A stretch of 64,000 nt of DNA, from NCBI GenBank assembly GCA_017462345.1, contig JAFTRI010000023.1:221883-285882 (forward strand). The letters run 5' to 3'. The notes below the pieces were generated by a model, which saw only the letters and a program-made list of their open reading frames with translations, had not been told where the DNA came from and searched no databases. Below, in pieces: positions 18,213-26,916 of this stretch (its first letter is position 1; each line of letters starts with the position of its first letter). This DNA is from Muribaculaceae bacterium. GTDB taxonomy: Bacteria > Bacteroidota > Bacteroidia > Bacteroidales > Muribaculaceae. The position numbers were made by a program, and so were the translations under genes.

Positions 18213-19484
18213 ATGCTAACAATATAACAGATAAAAGAAGATCCTGCTCTGATAGTCAAGAAACTTGCGGTAAAGGGTTTTGACGGGACGGAAGCGATAG
18301 AGAAGATATTGGTGCTTGACACTCAACGTCGTGAGTCCCAGTTGAAAAATGATAATCAGGCAGCAGAACTCAATAAGTATGCCGCAACTATCGGCAAGCT
18401 GATGAAGGAGGGCAAGAAAGCCGAAGCCGAGGAGGCCAAGATTGCTGTTGCCTCGCTTAAGGAATCGCAGAAGGCAATTGCCGAGGAGCTGGCACGTATC
18501 GAAACCGAGATACGGAACATTCTTCTGACAATTCCGAATATTCCATGCGACATGGTGCCTGAAGGTAAGACCGCTGAGGATAATGTGGTTGAGAAAACCG
18601 GTGGGAACATGCCCCAACTTCCTGCTGATGCACTTCCCCATTGGGATCTTGCCAAGAAATATAATCTCATCGATTTTGATCTCGGGGTGAAGATTACGGG
18701 AGCAGGTTTCCCGGTGTATATCGGAAAGGGTGCACGCTTGCAACGTGCCTTGATCCAATTTTTCCTTGATGAGGCAGGTAAGGCCGGATATCTTGAAGTA
18801 CAGCCGCCCTACGTGGTGAATGAGGCTTCGGGCTACGGTACCGGGCAGCTTCCCGACAAGGAAGGGCAGATGTATCATTGCCAGCTTGACAATCTCTATC
18901 TTATCCCTACGGCCGAAGTCCCCGTAACCAATATCTATCGTGATGTGATCCTTAATGACAGTCAGTTGCCGATAAAGAATTGTGCCTACTCGGCATGTTT
19001 CCGTCGTGAAGCCGGGAGTTACGGCAAAGATGTGCGGGGGCTGAACCGTCTGCACCAGTTTGACAAGGTTGAGATCGTGCGTATCGAGAAGCCGGAAAAC
19101 TCATACTCTGCGCTTGAGGAGATGAAGGATCATGTGCAAGGCTTGCTTGATAAACTCGGGTTGCCGTGGCACATCCTGCGCCTGTGTGGTGGTGACATGA
19201 GTTTCACATCGGCCATAACATTTGACTTCGAGGTATATTCGGCTGCACAGCAGCGTTGGCTTGAAGTATCATCGGTTTCCAATTTTGAGACCTATCAGGC
19301 CAACCGTCTGAAATGCCGTTACCGTGGGGAGGACAAGAAAACCCGTCTGTGCCATACGCTTAACGGATCGGCTCTTGCCCTGCCGCGCATCATGGCGGCA
19401 CTGCTTGAAAACAATCAGACAGCCGAGGGAATCGTTGTTCCCGAATGTCTCCGCCGCTACACCGGCTTCGACATCATCGCCTGA
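18213..19484 (+). CDS. serS: Seryl-tRNA synthetase with an in-frame TAA at codon 5
   Basis: The enzyme charges tRNA-Ser with serine. Family alignment from memory puts the start at the ATG at 18213: M-L-T-I, then TAA (18225-18227), then QIKEDPALIVKKLAVKGFD, which is the usual N-terminus. The codon is most likely AAA (Lys) in relatives. The next possible start is a TTG at 18309, which would remove 32 residues at the base of the coiled-coil arm that holds tRNA. The rest is intact: coiled-coil arm, class II motif 2 (CFRREAGSYGKDVRGLNR) and motif 3 (LNGSALALPRIMAALLEN). The gene is normally essential and single-copy, so a sequence error, suppression or restart must be considered. Confidence 0.88.
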
Positions 19485-19506
19485 ACCCCGGACTGACAAC
19501 GATATC

Positions 19507-19544
19507 GCGACGCCACATTCTAAAATAAAGGGATGTGGCGTCGC
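19507..19544. other. 12-bp perfect inverted repeat after serS
   Basis: GCGACGCCACAT (19507-19518) pairs with ATGTGGCGTCGC (19533-19544) around a 14-base loop. No uridine run follows on the plus strand, so it may be a Rho-dependent stop aid or an mRNA 3-prime hairpin. From here to 19715 I see nothing else. Confidence 0.6.
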
Positions 19545-19715
19545 TCGTTAAGTCTATGCCCTTAAGAGTATCCGAACTTGCAATTAAAAAAGGATACCGA
19601 AATCTCCATGAGATTAAATGATTTTGATTTGCTGTCAGATGTTACAAAGATTCTATGGTGTGAATAAAATTTTAGAATAGAAATAGATGACGGAATGGTT
19701 ATCTGAAAAAATGCT

Positions 19716-19723
19716 TATATTTG
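19716..19723 (+). promoter_or_regulatory. -7 promoter box of the candidate structured RNA
   Basis: TATATTTG followed by C, a perfect Bacteroidota -7 element in a non-coding stretch. Transcription would start near 19730. A -33 TTTG is not obvious. Confidence 0.6.
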
Positions 19724-19729
19724 CAAAAT

Positions 19730-20028
19730 ATTCCACGCCAAGTATCCCAAGAGAGGGAGAGGGTGGGATAGTCATATAATAGGAAAGACGTTTACTTGAC
19801 GTTTTGTTTTGACGCTTCGAAACTTCGCAAACTTTGAATCTGTCTAAAAACAATGCAGCGGTAGATGTCTGCGGGATATGTAATATCTTGATGTGCTTTG
19901 TAGAAATACAAGGTGCGGTTATACATATCGGCGTGGGCTTCGACGTTGCTCGTTCTTGACAGATTGGGCAATGCGAAGGCCTCGAAGCGTGGAACGAGCT
20001 ACAGTGCTGATTCCCACGCTTTCTTTTT
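19730..20028 (+). ncRNA. Candidate structured non-coding RNA or 5-prime leader (about 300 nt)
   Basis: This stretch has a promoter at its 5-prime end and a terminator-like end, with many perfect complementary segments between. Hairpin 1 is 19743-19748 with 19765-19770. A nested long-range helix joins 19812-19820 with 19982-19990 (9 bp), 19823-19829 with 19972-19978 (7 bp) and 19837-19844 with 19958-19965 (8 bp). A domain at 19875-19882 with 19922-19929 (8 bp) encloses a GAAA-tetraloop hairpin (19896-19902 with 19907-19913). A final stem joins 19931-19937 with 20013-20019 and 19949-19955 with 19992-19998, ending in TTTCTTTTT. The long-range helix occupies almost the whole loop of the final stem, so the two either form a pseudoknot or switch. 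I do not recognise the family. Confidence 0.6.
20013..20028 (+). terminator. Terminator-like 3-prime arm and U tract of the candidate RNA
   Basis: CCCACGC (20013-20019) pairs with GCGTGGG (19931-19937) and is followed at once by a nine-base T-rich run (20020-20028). It lies 80 bases before the LPP20 gene, so it could end a free RNA or attenuate the operon. Confidence 0.5.
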
Positions 20029-20108
20029 ATGTGTAACCCTAAAAACATATTGCAAAAATATTGTTCCGAGCCGGGAATCATCGGAAATACTAAAAATTAT
20101 AATCGGTT

Positions 20109-20717
20109 ATGAAAAATTTAGGTAAGATTCTCGTATCGGTATCTATCGTAGTGCTTTTATGCAGTTGTGGAGGCTCAAAGAAGGCGTCAGTTCAGCCGCA
20201 GCAGTCCCAATGGAATGTTGCACCGGAAATGAAATTAGCTGACAATGAATGTATCGAGTTGCAACACCAAAAACCGGATATCAGAGCATACGGAGAGGGG
20301 GTGAGCACACGTGAATCAAGGGCAATGGCATTTGCGGAAACACAAGCCCGCGCACAATTTAGGAGAAGTATTGAGAGTGCCGTAAAGACGGCTCAAAGTG
20401 AAGATGGGGTGAGATATGAGAATAATGCCGGAGCAGATAATGCCGGGATGTCAAATGATATGACTATTAATATTGCCGAGGGGGTTGTGAAAAATATGGT
20501 AATTATAAAAACAGAGCGTTTCATGCGTCCTGACGGTTCCTATCATGTATATGTCTGTCTTGAGTACAAAGGTGATAGAAAATCTCTTGCAGATGAAATT
20601 ACTCAGCGTGCCAAGCAGCAAGTATCAGACGATGAACGATTGAAAATGCAGTATGATTTCAATAAGTTCCGTGAACGTGTAGAGGAGGAATTAGCAAAAC
20701 AAAAAGCCCAACAGTAG
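20109..20717 (+). CDS. LPP20-family lipoprotein
   Basis: 202 residues with lipobox LLCSC (Cys20), then GGSKKAS, not acidic, suggesting a periplasmic-facing lipoprotein. An LPP20-like domain spans about residues 50-165: DIRAYGEGVSTRESRAMAF then AETQARAQFRRSIE. The end is a charged helix (ERVEEELAKQKAQQ). LPP20 proteins are membrane-associated lipoproteins of poorly known function. It is the first gene of a four-gene operon and follows the candidate structured RNA by 80 bases. Confidence 0.8.
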   Translation: MKNLGKILVSVSIVVLLCSCGGSKKASVQPQQSQWNVAPEMKLADNECIELQHQKPDIRAYGEGVSTRESRAMAFAETQARAQFRRSIESAVKTAQSEDGVRYENNAGADNAGMSNDMTINIAEGVVKNMVIIKTERFMRPDGSYHVYVCLEYKGDRKSLADEITQRAKQQVSDDERLKMQYDFNKFRERVEEELAKQKAQQ

Positions 20718-20725
20718 TTGTACCC

Positions 20726-22582
20726 ATGCTGAAAAAAATAGTACTATTAGCTTGTGCCTTGTCGGTATTGTCTGTCAAGGCGCAAGTTGATATTCAAAAG
20801 ATAAAAAAAGATACTGCATATATTTGGGCAGAAGGAATTGGCACTACGTTTGACGAGGCTGATAGTGACGCATTGAGAAAATTGAGCAGTCAGATATGGA
20901 CGTTTATTAAGGCAGACGTGATTGATGGAGATGAAATACAGAGAGTATTTATATCATCGTTTACTTCCAATACCATTTCCAATGGCCGAATGCTTGAACT
21001 TGCTCCCGAGCCTGAATGCCGCATTTTCCGATACGTACACGAGGATGATGTCAAGAAGATGCAGGACGACAAAAGGCTTCGTATCGTTGATCTTGTAAAG
21101 GCTGGACAAAATGCGGAATCGAGATTACAGATTGACGATGCTTTGCGTAACTATTATTGGGCTTTGATGTTAAGTAAATCACACACCGAGCCGGTATATG
21201 TAGAACTTGGAGGGAAAAATGTAGAGTGCAAGGCTGAGCTGCCGGCAAAAATCAAGTCGGTTCTGAGTGGGATAAAGGCTGAGCTTGTTGAATGCAAGGA
21301 ACAGAACGGGATTCATACAGCCCGTATGCATTTCACTTATCTTGATCATGATGTGGCATCGTTACAGTTGAGGTATGATAATGGACAGGCCTTTATCGGA
21401 CCGCTGGCTGTGCGTGATGGTGTTGGCGAGTTTGACCTGGTGGAACTACCTAAGAATAACAAGTTAATGTTGCGCTATGAATACAGATTTGCAGAAGAGG
21501 CTAAACATCTAAATGAGGAATTGGAAGCGGTAATTAAAGGGATAAAGGCTTATTCCATTGATTCGAGGGTCGAGATTCCGGTTAAGGTAAATGCCAAAAA
21601 AGGCAAAATGACGGCAGTAAAATCCAAAGAAACAGCCAATACGGGACAACCAATGTCGGATTATAAGGAAGTCTTACCCGAAAATATTAAGATTCGTGAG
21701 CGTATAAAAGAAGATGAGGTTGAAGATTCGCGTGTATATATGCAAGCAGTATCTCTTGTAGAAAACGCTATCATAAAATCATCACCCGATATTGCCCGGA
21801 GTTGTTTTACCGATGACGGGTACAAGATGTTCAATACTTTGTTGACAAAGACGGGACGTGTTACGATTTCGGGAGAACAAGATTACTCGTTCGTTAAAGC
21901 TGGAGATCAGGTGTTGGGCCGTTCCTGCAATATAAAAATCAAGTTCAGCAACGGTCGTACTTATATGGAAAAGCTGGTGTTCAGATTCAATCCAATAAGC
22001 CATAAAATCCAGTCGATTGCACTCAGATTGACTAAAAAGGCGGAAGATGATATATTTAATGCCAAGTCCCCATGGGGCGAAATCAGCCGATATACCATTC
22101 TGCAGTTTATGGAGGATTATCAGACGGCATTTGCTTTGAAAAGACATGATTATCTCACAAGTATATTTTCTGACAGTGCATTGATTATTACCGGGGCGGT
22201 TCTTAAGCCGACAATCGGGAAATTTAATGACGGCAGAGAGATTGATTTTAGAGGAAATAAGAATGTGAGGTACGTGAAACATACCAAGCAAGAGTATCTT
22301 AAGAAACTTAAAAGACACTTTGATACAAGGGAGTATATTCACTTGACTTTTGAAAATAATATAACCGGAGTAGTCAATACCAATGGAGTTTTAAGAGACG
22401 ATGCTGCATTTGCTATACAGATACGGCAGTTTTATGATTCTCCTAAGTATTCTGACAGGGGCTATCTGACACTATTCCTTAATATGCAGGGAAAGTATCC
22501 TATAATTGAAGTGCGGTTGTGGCAGCCGGAACAGGATGTCATATCTTATGAAGATTTTAAAAAAGTATTTTATGTAAAATAA
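20726..22582 (+). CDS. Exported protein with LPP20-like and NTF2-like regions, function unknown
   Basis: 618 residues with a signal peptide (about 1-19, ALSVLSVKA). The N-terminal part (about 28-140) resembles LPP20 domains: YIWAEGIGTTFDEADSDAL mirrors the start of the upstream lipoprotein. A middle beta-rich region follows. Two later segments, about 345-445 and 455-610, look like NTF2/SnoaL-type alpha-beta domains (for example DYQTAFALKRHDYLTSIF). I found no enzyme motif. It starts 8 bases after the LPP20 gene and 9 bases before the next gene, so it is almost certainly part of the same envelope system. Confidence 0.72.
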   Translation: MLKKIVLLACALSVLSVKAQVDIQKIKKDTAYIWAEGIGTTFDEADSDALRKLSSQIWTFIKADVIDGDEIQRVFISSFTSNTISNGRMLELAPEPECRIFRYVHEDDVKKMQDDKRLRIVDLVKAGQNAESRLQIDDALRNYYWALMLSKSHTEPVYVELGGKNVECKAELPAKIKSVLSGIKAELVECKEQNGIHTARMHFTYLDHDVASLQLRYDNGQAFIGPLAVRDGVGEFDLVELPKNNKLMLRYEYRFAEEAKHLNEELEAVIKGIKAYSIDSRVEIPVKVNAKKGKMTAVKSKETANTGQPMSDYKEVLPENIKIRERIKEDEVEDSRVYMQAVSLVENAIIKSSPDIARSCFTDDGYKMFNTLLTKTGRVTISGEQDYSFVKAGDQVLGRSCNIKIKFSNGRTYMEKLVFRFNPISHKIQSIALRLTKKAEDDIFNAKSPWGEISRYTILQFMEDYQTAFALKRHDYLTSIFSDSALIITGAVLKPTIGKFNDGREIDFRGNKNVRYVKHTKQEYLKKLKRHFDTREYIHLTFENNITGVVNTNGVLRDDAAFAIQIRQFYDSPKYSDRGYLTLFLNMQGKYPIIEVRLWQPEQDVISYEDFKKVFYVK

Positions 22583-22591
22583 ATAAGAACT

Positions 22592-24373
22592 ATGAGAAGA
22601 ATAATTTTAGTGGCGATGTGCCTTGTCGGAGTCCTTTTTGCCCATAGCAAAAATCCACAGCAACTGGAGTTCCATTCATTCAAGGAGGCAAGTAATGAGT
22701 CAGGGGTTAACCTGATTGTACAAATGATCGGAAATGACTGGCCTTCAGATTCAAAATCAGACGAAGATGCAGCACTGATAAGGGTAAAATTGGAAAATAT
22801 ACCTATGGTTGATGCGGGTAAAGTGATTTTTAAAACATCATCAAATGGTTATGTACGGGTGGACGATTCCAGATTGGAAAGACTTAATGAGATATGGTTA
22901 TGGTGTGATCCTATTGCCGCAACATATATAACAGCAGAATATAACGGAAATGCCACGACCCAAACAATTTCTGACCGTTTGAAACCAAAAAGCGTATATG
23001 AAATTGTGCTGAAAAACAATAAGACGGTATCATTAAACGTGGAAACGCTTCCTCGCGACGGTGTTGTCGTGGAAATTGAAACGGGACAAAAGGCCGTGAC
23101 CCCAGATCAGATACACGGAGTGTCTCTCGGTAAGCACACATTAAAAATAAGCTATAAAGGAAAACTTTACGTTACTGAGACAATTGATGTCACGGAGACA
23201 AATACGAAATTCGGACCGTATGACTTGAGACAAAAGAAAAATATAAAATTTACAAGCGATCCGGAGGGTGCGATTATTAAATTATACATAGATGGAAAAG
23301 AAACCGAGCTTGGAAAGGCCTATAACGACAAGAACAGACGGCTGAATAAGGATTTGGCTTATGGCTCATACCGAGTGGAGGCTATAATCAGTCCGACAGA
23401 AACAGATGTCAAGGATTTTACTGTTGATGAAAATTCAGTGGACGAGATAAAGTTGGAGCCAATAAAGAAAAAGACGTTTCAGGTGTCGGCTACTTATGGC
23501 GGAAATCCGGTAAACGCGACATTATATGTTGATGGAAAACAGATAACTCCGACAAATCAGGCTTCCTATCAGTTGACATATCCGATAGGCAAGACTTATG
23601 AAATGGAAATGTTTCATTACAACAACAGTAAGAAAAGAAAGATCAAGGTGAAAAGCGGCATGAATACCAAACAAGTTTTTGATATTTCATCGAAGAGTTC
23701 ACATTCTTTTGCGTGGCCGTGGGAAAGGGATTTCAATCCTACAATCGCAGGTGTTTCAATAGGTTATGTTTCGAAACAATATGTAACAACCGGATATGGA
23801 GAAAAGCTAAAAGAAAATATTTGGGGCGAGCCAAATAAGTCAATGCATGGCTTATCTTTTGGATTCCATTTTACTCCTGCCTTTCAGTGGGGATTAGGAC
23901 TTTATACAGGATTGTCTTATGAACTTTATTTTTCATCAACTGATATGAGTGAATGGGATCCATACGAACTGGCGATAGAACATTGTCTATACTTGCCTGT
24001 GCATGCATATTACAGGCTCCGTCTTGGCGAGAACTGTCACATTGCTATTCATGGTGGAGTGGGGTTTGATTATGCTGTGGCAGGAACATTGTCGGCTCCC
24101 TCTTCAGACTCTGATACATATTCTTATGATTATTATGAGGTCGGGTATGATGATATTTCAGTTCCTTATGGAGATGATGCATGGCCGAAACGTTTCAATA
24201 TCTCAGGTGAAATAGCATTGGATTTCCGAATTAAATCAGTGATGTTGACTGCATTATATTCACGCGGAATAACTGATCACAAGATGTATAGGTATTTGGG
24301 CGATGAGTATAAAAGTAAGCAAAACAAATTGGGAATATCCATTTCTTGGGTAATATCGACAGGTCGGTATTAA
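22592..24373 (+). CDS. Exported PEGA-domain protein with C-terminal outer membrane barrel-like region
   Basis: 593 residues with a signal peptide (about 1-19, CLVGVLFAHS). Several Ig-like or PEGA-type segments follow (TSDPEGAIIKLYIDGKE at about 226-242, and another at about 300-320 with NATLYVDGKQI). From about residue 385 to the end, alternating aromatic beta strands and glycines (LSFGFHFTPAFQWGLGLYTG, GVGFDYAVAG, KLGISISWVI) look like an 8-10-strand outer membrane barrel. The predicted arrangement is a barrel in the outer membrane with periplasmic Ig-like domains. It lies between the LPP20-type genes and the transglutaminase-like gene with 9 to 12 base gaps. Confidence 0.75.
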   Translation: MRRIILVAMCLVGVLFAHSKNPQQLEFHSFKEASNESGVNLIVQMIGNDWPSDSKSDEDAALIRVKLENIPMVDAGKVIFKTSSNGYVRVDDSRLERLNEIWLWCDPIAATYITAEYNGNATTQTISDRLKPKSVYEIVLKNNKTVSLNVETLPRDGVVVEIETGQKAVTPDQIHGVSLGKHTLKISYKGKLYVTETIDVTETNTKFGPYDLRQKKNIKFTSDPEGAIIKLYIDGKETELGKAYNDKNRRLNKDLAYGSYRVEAIISPTETDVKDFTVDENSVDEIKLEPIKKKTFQVSATYGGNPVNATLYVDGKQITPTNQASYQLTYPIGKTYEMEMFHYNNSKKRKIKVKSGMNTKQVFDISSKSSHSFAWPWERDFNPTIAGVSIGYVSKQYVTTGYGEKLKENIWGEPNKSMHGLSFGFHFTPAFQWGLGLYTGLSYELYFSSTDMSEWDPYELAIEHCLYLPVHAYYRLRLGENCHIAIHGGVGFDYAVAGTLSAPSSDSDTYSYDYYEVGYDDISVPYGDDAWPKRFNISGEIALDFRIKSVMLTALYSRGITDHKMYRYLGDEYKSKQNKLGISISWVISTGRY

Positions 24374-24385
24374 TTTGGTTAGTTT

Positions 24386-25867
24386 ATGAAAATTAAATTT
24401 GTAAAGGTGTTGTTGTTCGCTTTTACAACTGCTGTTGCGGGAGCGAACACTCCTTCCTATGACAGTTATAGGGAGAAAATGAGTGGAGAATTTGAGCGAT
24501 TCAAGAAGAACGCTCTGTCTGAATATGAGAGTTTCAGAAAAAAGGCAAATGATGATTATGCCGAGTTTTTGAAAAGATCGTGGGAGCAGTTTGATGCCCT
24601 TAAATCTCCTCATAAGCCCAAAGACGATAAACCTGTTCCACCCAAGCCTTACCAAGAAGATGAAACTCCGATAAAAGATACTCCGTTGCCTTTTAAGGAT
24701 ATTGTAAAGCCACAACCGCCGGAGCCACAACCGCTACCTGTGAAACCTATTGAACCGGTCACGGTAGTGGATGAATGGCATAAATTTTCATTCTATGGTA
24801 CGGACATGAAAGTGAGATTGGCAAAAAACATGCGATTCACTCTTAAAGGTTGTGATGGCAATGCAATTGCAGCGGGATGGAAAATCCTATCTCAGCAGAA
24901 GTACAATAATCTGATAAACGATTGTCTTGAAATCCGTAAGGATTGTGGGTTGTGTGATTGGGGTTATCTGATGATGCTTAGGGAAATGTCCCGCTCATTT
25001 ATGGGGGGAGATTGTAATGAAGCCAGATTGCTGATGGCCTATGTTTATTGCCAATCAGGATATAAGATGAAGCTTGCCAATAGTAAGAAGCGGTTGTATA
25101 TGTTATATGCCAGCCGGCATGTCATGTATGATAATTCTTACTTTCTGATTGATGGAGCCAATTATTATCCTCTCGATTGTGATGAAGATAGGATATACGT
25201 CAACGATGCATCATTTCCCAATGAACAGCCTTTGTCGTTATATATGGCAAGGATACCGAAATTGGGCGTTGAGAACACGCCGGATAGGCAGTTGTCCTCA
25301 AAACGCTATGCGGAAGCCAATGCCGTTGTGTCAACCAATAAAAATCTGATTGAATTTTACGGGACATACCCGGCATCGGAAGTAGGAAATAATTTTATGA
25401 CAAAATGGGCAATGTATGCTAATACTCCTATTAGCGATCAAGCACGGCTGTCTTTATATCCCCGATTGAAAAATTCCATTTCAGGAAAGACGCAACAACA
25501 GTCAGTGGAAATATTGCTGAATTTCGTACAGACGGCATTTGTATATGGATATGATTCAAAAATATGGGGTTATGACAGAGCTTTTTTTGCTGATGAAACT
25601 CTATTCTATCCATATAGCGATTGTGAAGACCGGTCAATATTATTTTCGCGATTAGTGAGAGATCTGGTCGGTCTTAGTGTAGTGTTAGTGTATTATCCGG
25701 GTCATTTGGCAACGGCTGTGGAGTTCTCCACAATGGTAAAAGGTGACTATCTGTCGATAGATGGGAGAAAATTTGTCGTATGTGATCCGACATATATCGG
25801 AGCTCCGGTTGGGCGAACGATGCCGGATATGGATAATTCCGTTGCTAAGGTGATATTATTGGAGTAG
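24386..25867 (+). CDS. Exported transglutaminase-like cysteine protein
   Basis: 493 residues with a signal peptide (about 1-20). A coiled, charged N-terminal segment (about 25-75) and a proline-rich linker (about 80-130, PPKPYQEDETP and PPEPQPLPVKP) lead to a C-terminal transglutaminase-like fold. The catalytic triad is visible: Cys413 in SDCEDRS, His440 in PGHLATAV and Asp467 in CDPTY. Bacterial members of this fold cleave or cross-link peptides, often in the envelope. It is the last gene of the operon, and a strong terminator follows. The proline-rich arm suggests that it reaches across the periplasm, which is inference. Confidence 0.8.
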   Translation: MKIKFVKVLLFAFTTAVAGANTPSYDSYREKMSGEFERFKKNALSEYESFRKKANDDYAEFLKRSWEQFDALKSPHKPKDDKPVPPKPYQEDETPIKDTPLPFKDIVKPQPPEPQPLPVKPIEPVTVVDEWHKFSFYGTDMKVRLAKNMRFTLKGCDGNAIAAGWKILSQQKYNNLINDCLEIRKDCGLCDWGYLMMLREMSRSFMGGDCNEARLLMAYVYCQSGYKMKLANSKKRLYMLYASRHVMYDNSYFLIDGANYYPLDCDEDRIYVNDASFPNEQPLSLYMARIPKLGVENTPDRQLSSKRYAEANAVVSTNKNLIEFYGTYPASEVGNNFMTKWAMYANTPISDQARLSLYPRLKNSISGKTQQQSVEILLNFVQTAFVYGYDSKIWGYDRAFFADETLFYPYSDCEDRSILFSRLVRDLVGLSVVLVYYPGHLATAVEFSTMVKGDYLSIDGRKFVVCDPTYIGAPVGRTMPDMDNSVAKVILLE

Positions 25868-25878
25868 ATTTACTTGAC

Positions 25879-25909
25879 AAAAAAGCCAGAGAATAACTCT
25901 GGCTTTTTT
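25879..25909. terminator. Bidirectional terminator between the transglutaminase-like gene and panB
   Basis: A perfect 13-bp stem (AAAAAAGCCAGAG at 25879-25891, CTCTGGCTTTTTT at 25897-25909) has a 5-base loop. The A and T ends give a T run in both directions, fitting two convergent genes. Confidence 0.92.
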
Positions 25910-25913
25910 GTGG

Positions 25914-26732
25914 TTAGTATTGTTCCTTGTCGTTGGGGAAGTCGCGGGTTTTTACATCATCGATGTAATGGGCGACTGCATCGTTGATTATGGTGGAGAG
26001 ATCGGCATAACGGCGCAGGAAACGGGGTGAGAACCCCTTATTTATCCCAAGCATGTCGTGCATTACAAGAACCTGTCCGTCGACACCGCCACCTGCTCCG
26101 ATTCCTATTACCGGAATGCTTATTTCCTGAGCCACTTTTGTAGCGAGTGCAGCGGGAATCTTTTCAAGAACGAGTGCGAAACATCCTATCTGTTCAAGCA
26201 TTTTGGCATCCTCGATGAGTTTCTGAGCTTCGGCTTCCTCCTTTGCCCTGACAGCGTATGTCCCGAACTTGTTGATTGATTGCGGTGTCAGTCCGAGATG
26301 TCCCATTACCGGAATACCGGCGCATAGAACACGCTCGATTGATTCGCGTATCTCCGAACCTCCTTCCATCTTTACGGCTTCGGCATGGCTCTCTTTCATG
26401 ATACGTATTGCTGAAGCAAGGGCTTCCTTGGAGTTTCCCTGGTAGCTGCCAAACGGGAGGTCGCACACGACAAGTGCACGTTTCACCCCTTTGATCACCG
26501 ACTTGGCGTGGTAAATCATCTGGTCGAGAGTGATGGGGAGTGTGGTCATGTTTCCGGCCATGACATTTGATGCCGAGTCGCCCACAAGAATGACATCCAT
26601 TCCGGCTTCGTCAATGAGTCGGGCCATTGAATAGTCGTAGGCGGTGAGCATCGCTATTTTTTCGCCACGTTGTTTCATCTCTGTGAGACGATGGGTAGTG
26701 ACTTTGCGTCGGTCTTCTGTGTAAGTTGACAT
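25914..26732 (-). CDS. panB: 3-methyl-2-oxobutanoate hydroxymethyltransferase
   Basis: 272 residues. It transfers a hydroxymethyl group from methylene-tetrahydrofolate to 2-oxoisovalerate, the first committed step to pantothenate and coenzyme A. Family motifs are clear: [55 protein letters not shown] and [18 protein letters not shown]. The start at 26730-26732 ([11 protein letters not shown]) is chosen because an earlier in-frame ATG at 26765 overlaps the promoter -7 box. It stands alone between two operons on the other strand. Confidence 0.95.
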   Translation of the reverse strand: MSTYTEDRRKVTTHRLTEMKQRGEKIAMLTAYDYSMARLIDEAGMDVILVGDSASNVMAGNMTTLPITLDQMIYHAKSVIKGVKRALVVCDLPFGSYQGNSKEALASAIRIMKESHAEAVKMEGGSEIRESIERVLCAGIPVMGHLGLTPQSINKFGTYAVRAKEEAEAQKLIEDAKMLEQIGCFALVLEKIPAALATKVAQEISIPVIGIGAGGGVDGQVLVMHDMLGINKGFSPRFLRRYADLSTIINDAVAHYIDDVKTRDFPNDKEQY

Positions 26733-26762
26733 TGGTTGATGGTTTAGTGTTTCATAACACGG

Positions 26763-26770
26763 CAAAGGTA
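26763..26770 (-). promoter_or_regulatory. -7 promoter box of panB
   Basis: The minus strand reads TACCTTTG then CC, 30 bases upstream of the ATG at 26732. It rules out the upstream ATG at 26765. Confidence 0.65.
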
Positions 26771-26856
26771 CAACTTAATTCCTATATAAATACCAAAATA
26801 CGGTGCGCCGCAGTTGATAAATATTCATAATGTATTAAAATACCTAATTTTAGCGA

Positions 26857-26887
26857 TTGGTTTATTGCCTGATTTTTGTCATCTTTG
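26857..26887 (+). promoter_or_regulatory. Promoter of the second TonB receptor operon
   Basis: TTG at 26857-26859 and CATCTTTG at 26880-26887 (one base off the -7 consensus) are separated by 20 bases. The start codon follows 29 bases later. Confidence 0.5.
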
Positions 26888-26916
26888 CAATCTGAACAGA
26901 AACCATATTATTACAC

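Noticed and set aside
19507-19544. Calling the 12-bp inverted repeat after serS a Rho-independent terminator
   Set aside because: No T run follows the stem on the plus strand; it is listed only as an inverted repeat.
19913-20125. Small 70-residue frame between serS and the LPP20 gene
   Set aside because: It lies across the helices of the candidate RNA and overlaps the LPP20 start; it has no ribosome-binding context or recognisable motif.
25914-26765. Longer panB with start at 26765
   Set aside because: The ATG is inside the TACCTTTG promoter box at 26763-26770, and the extra 11 residues do not fit the family.
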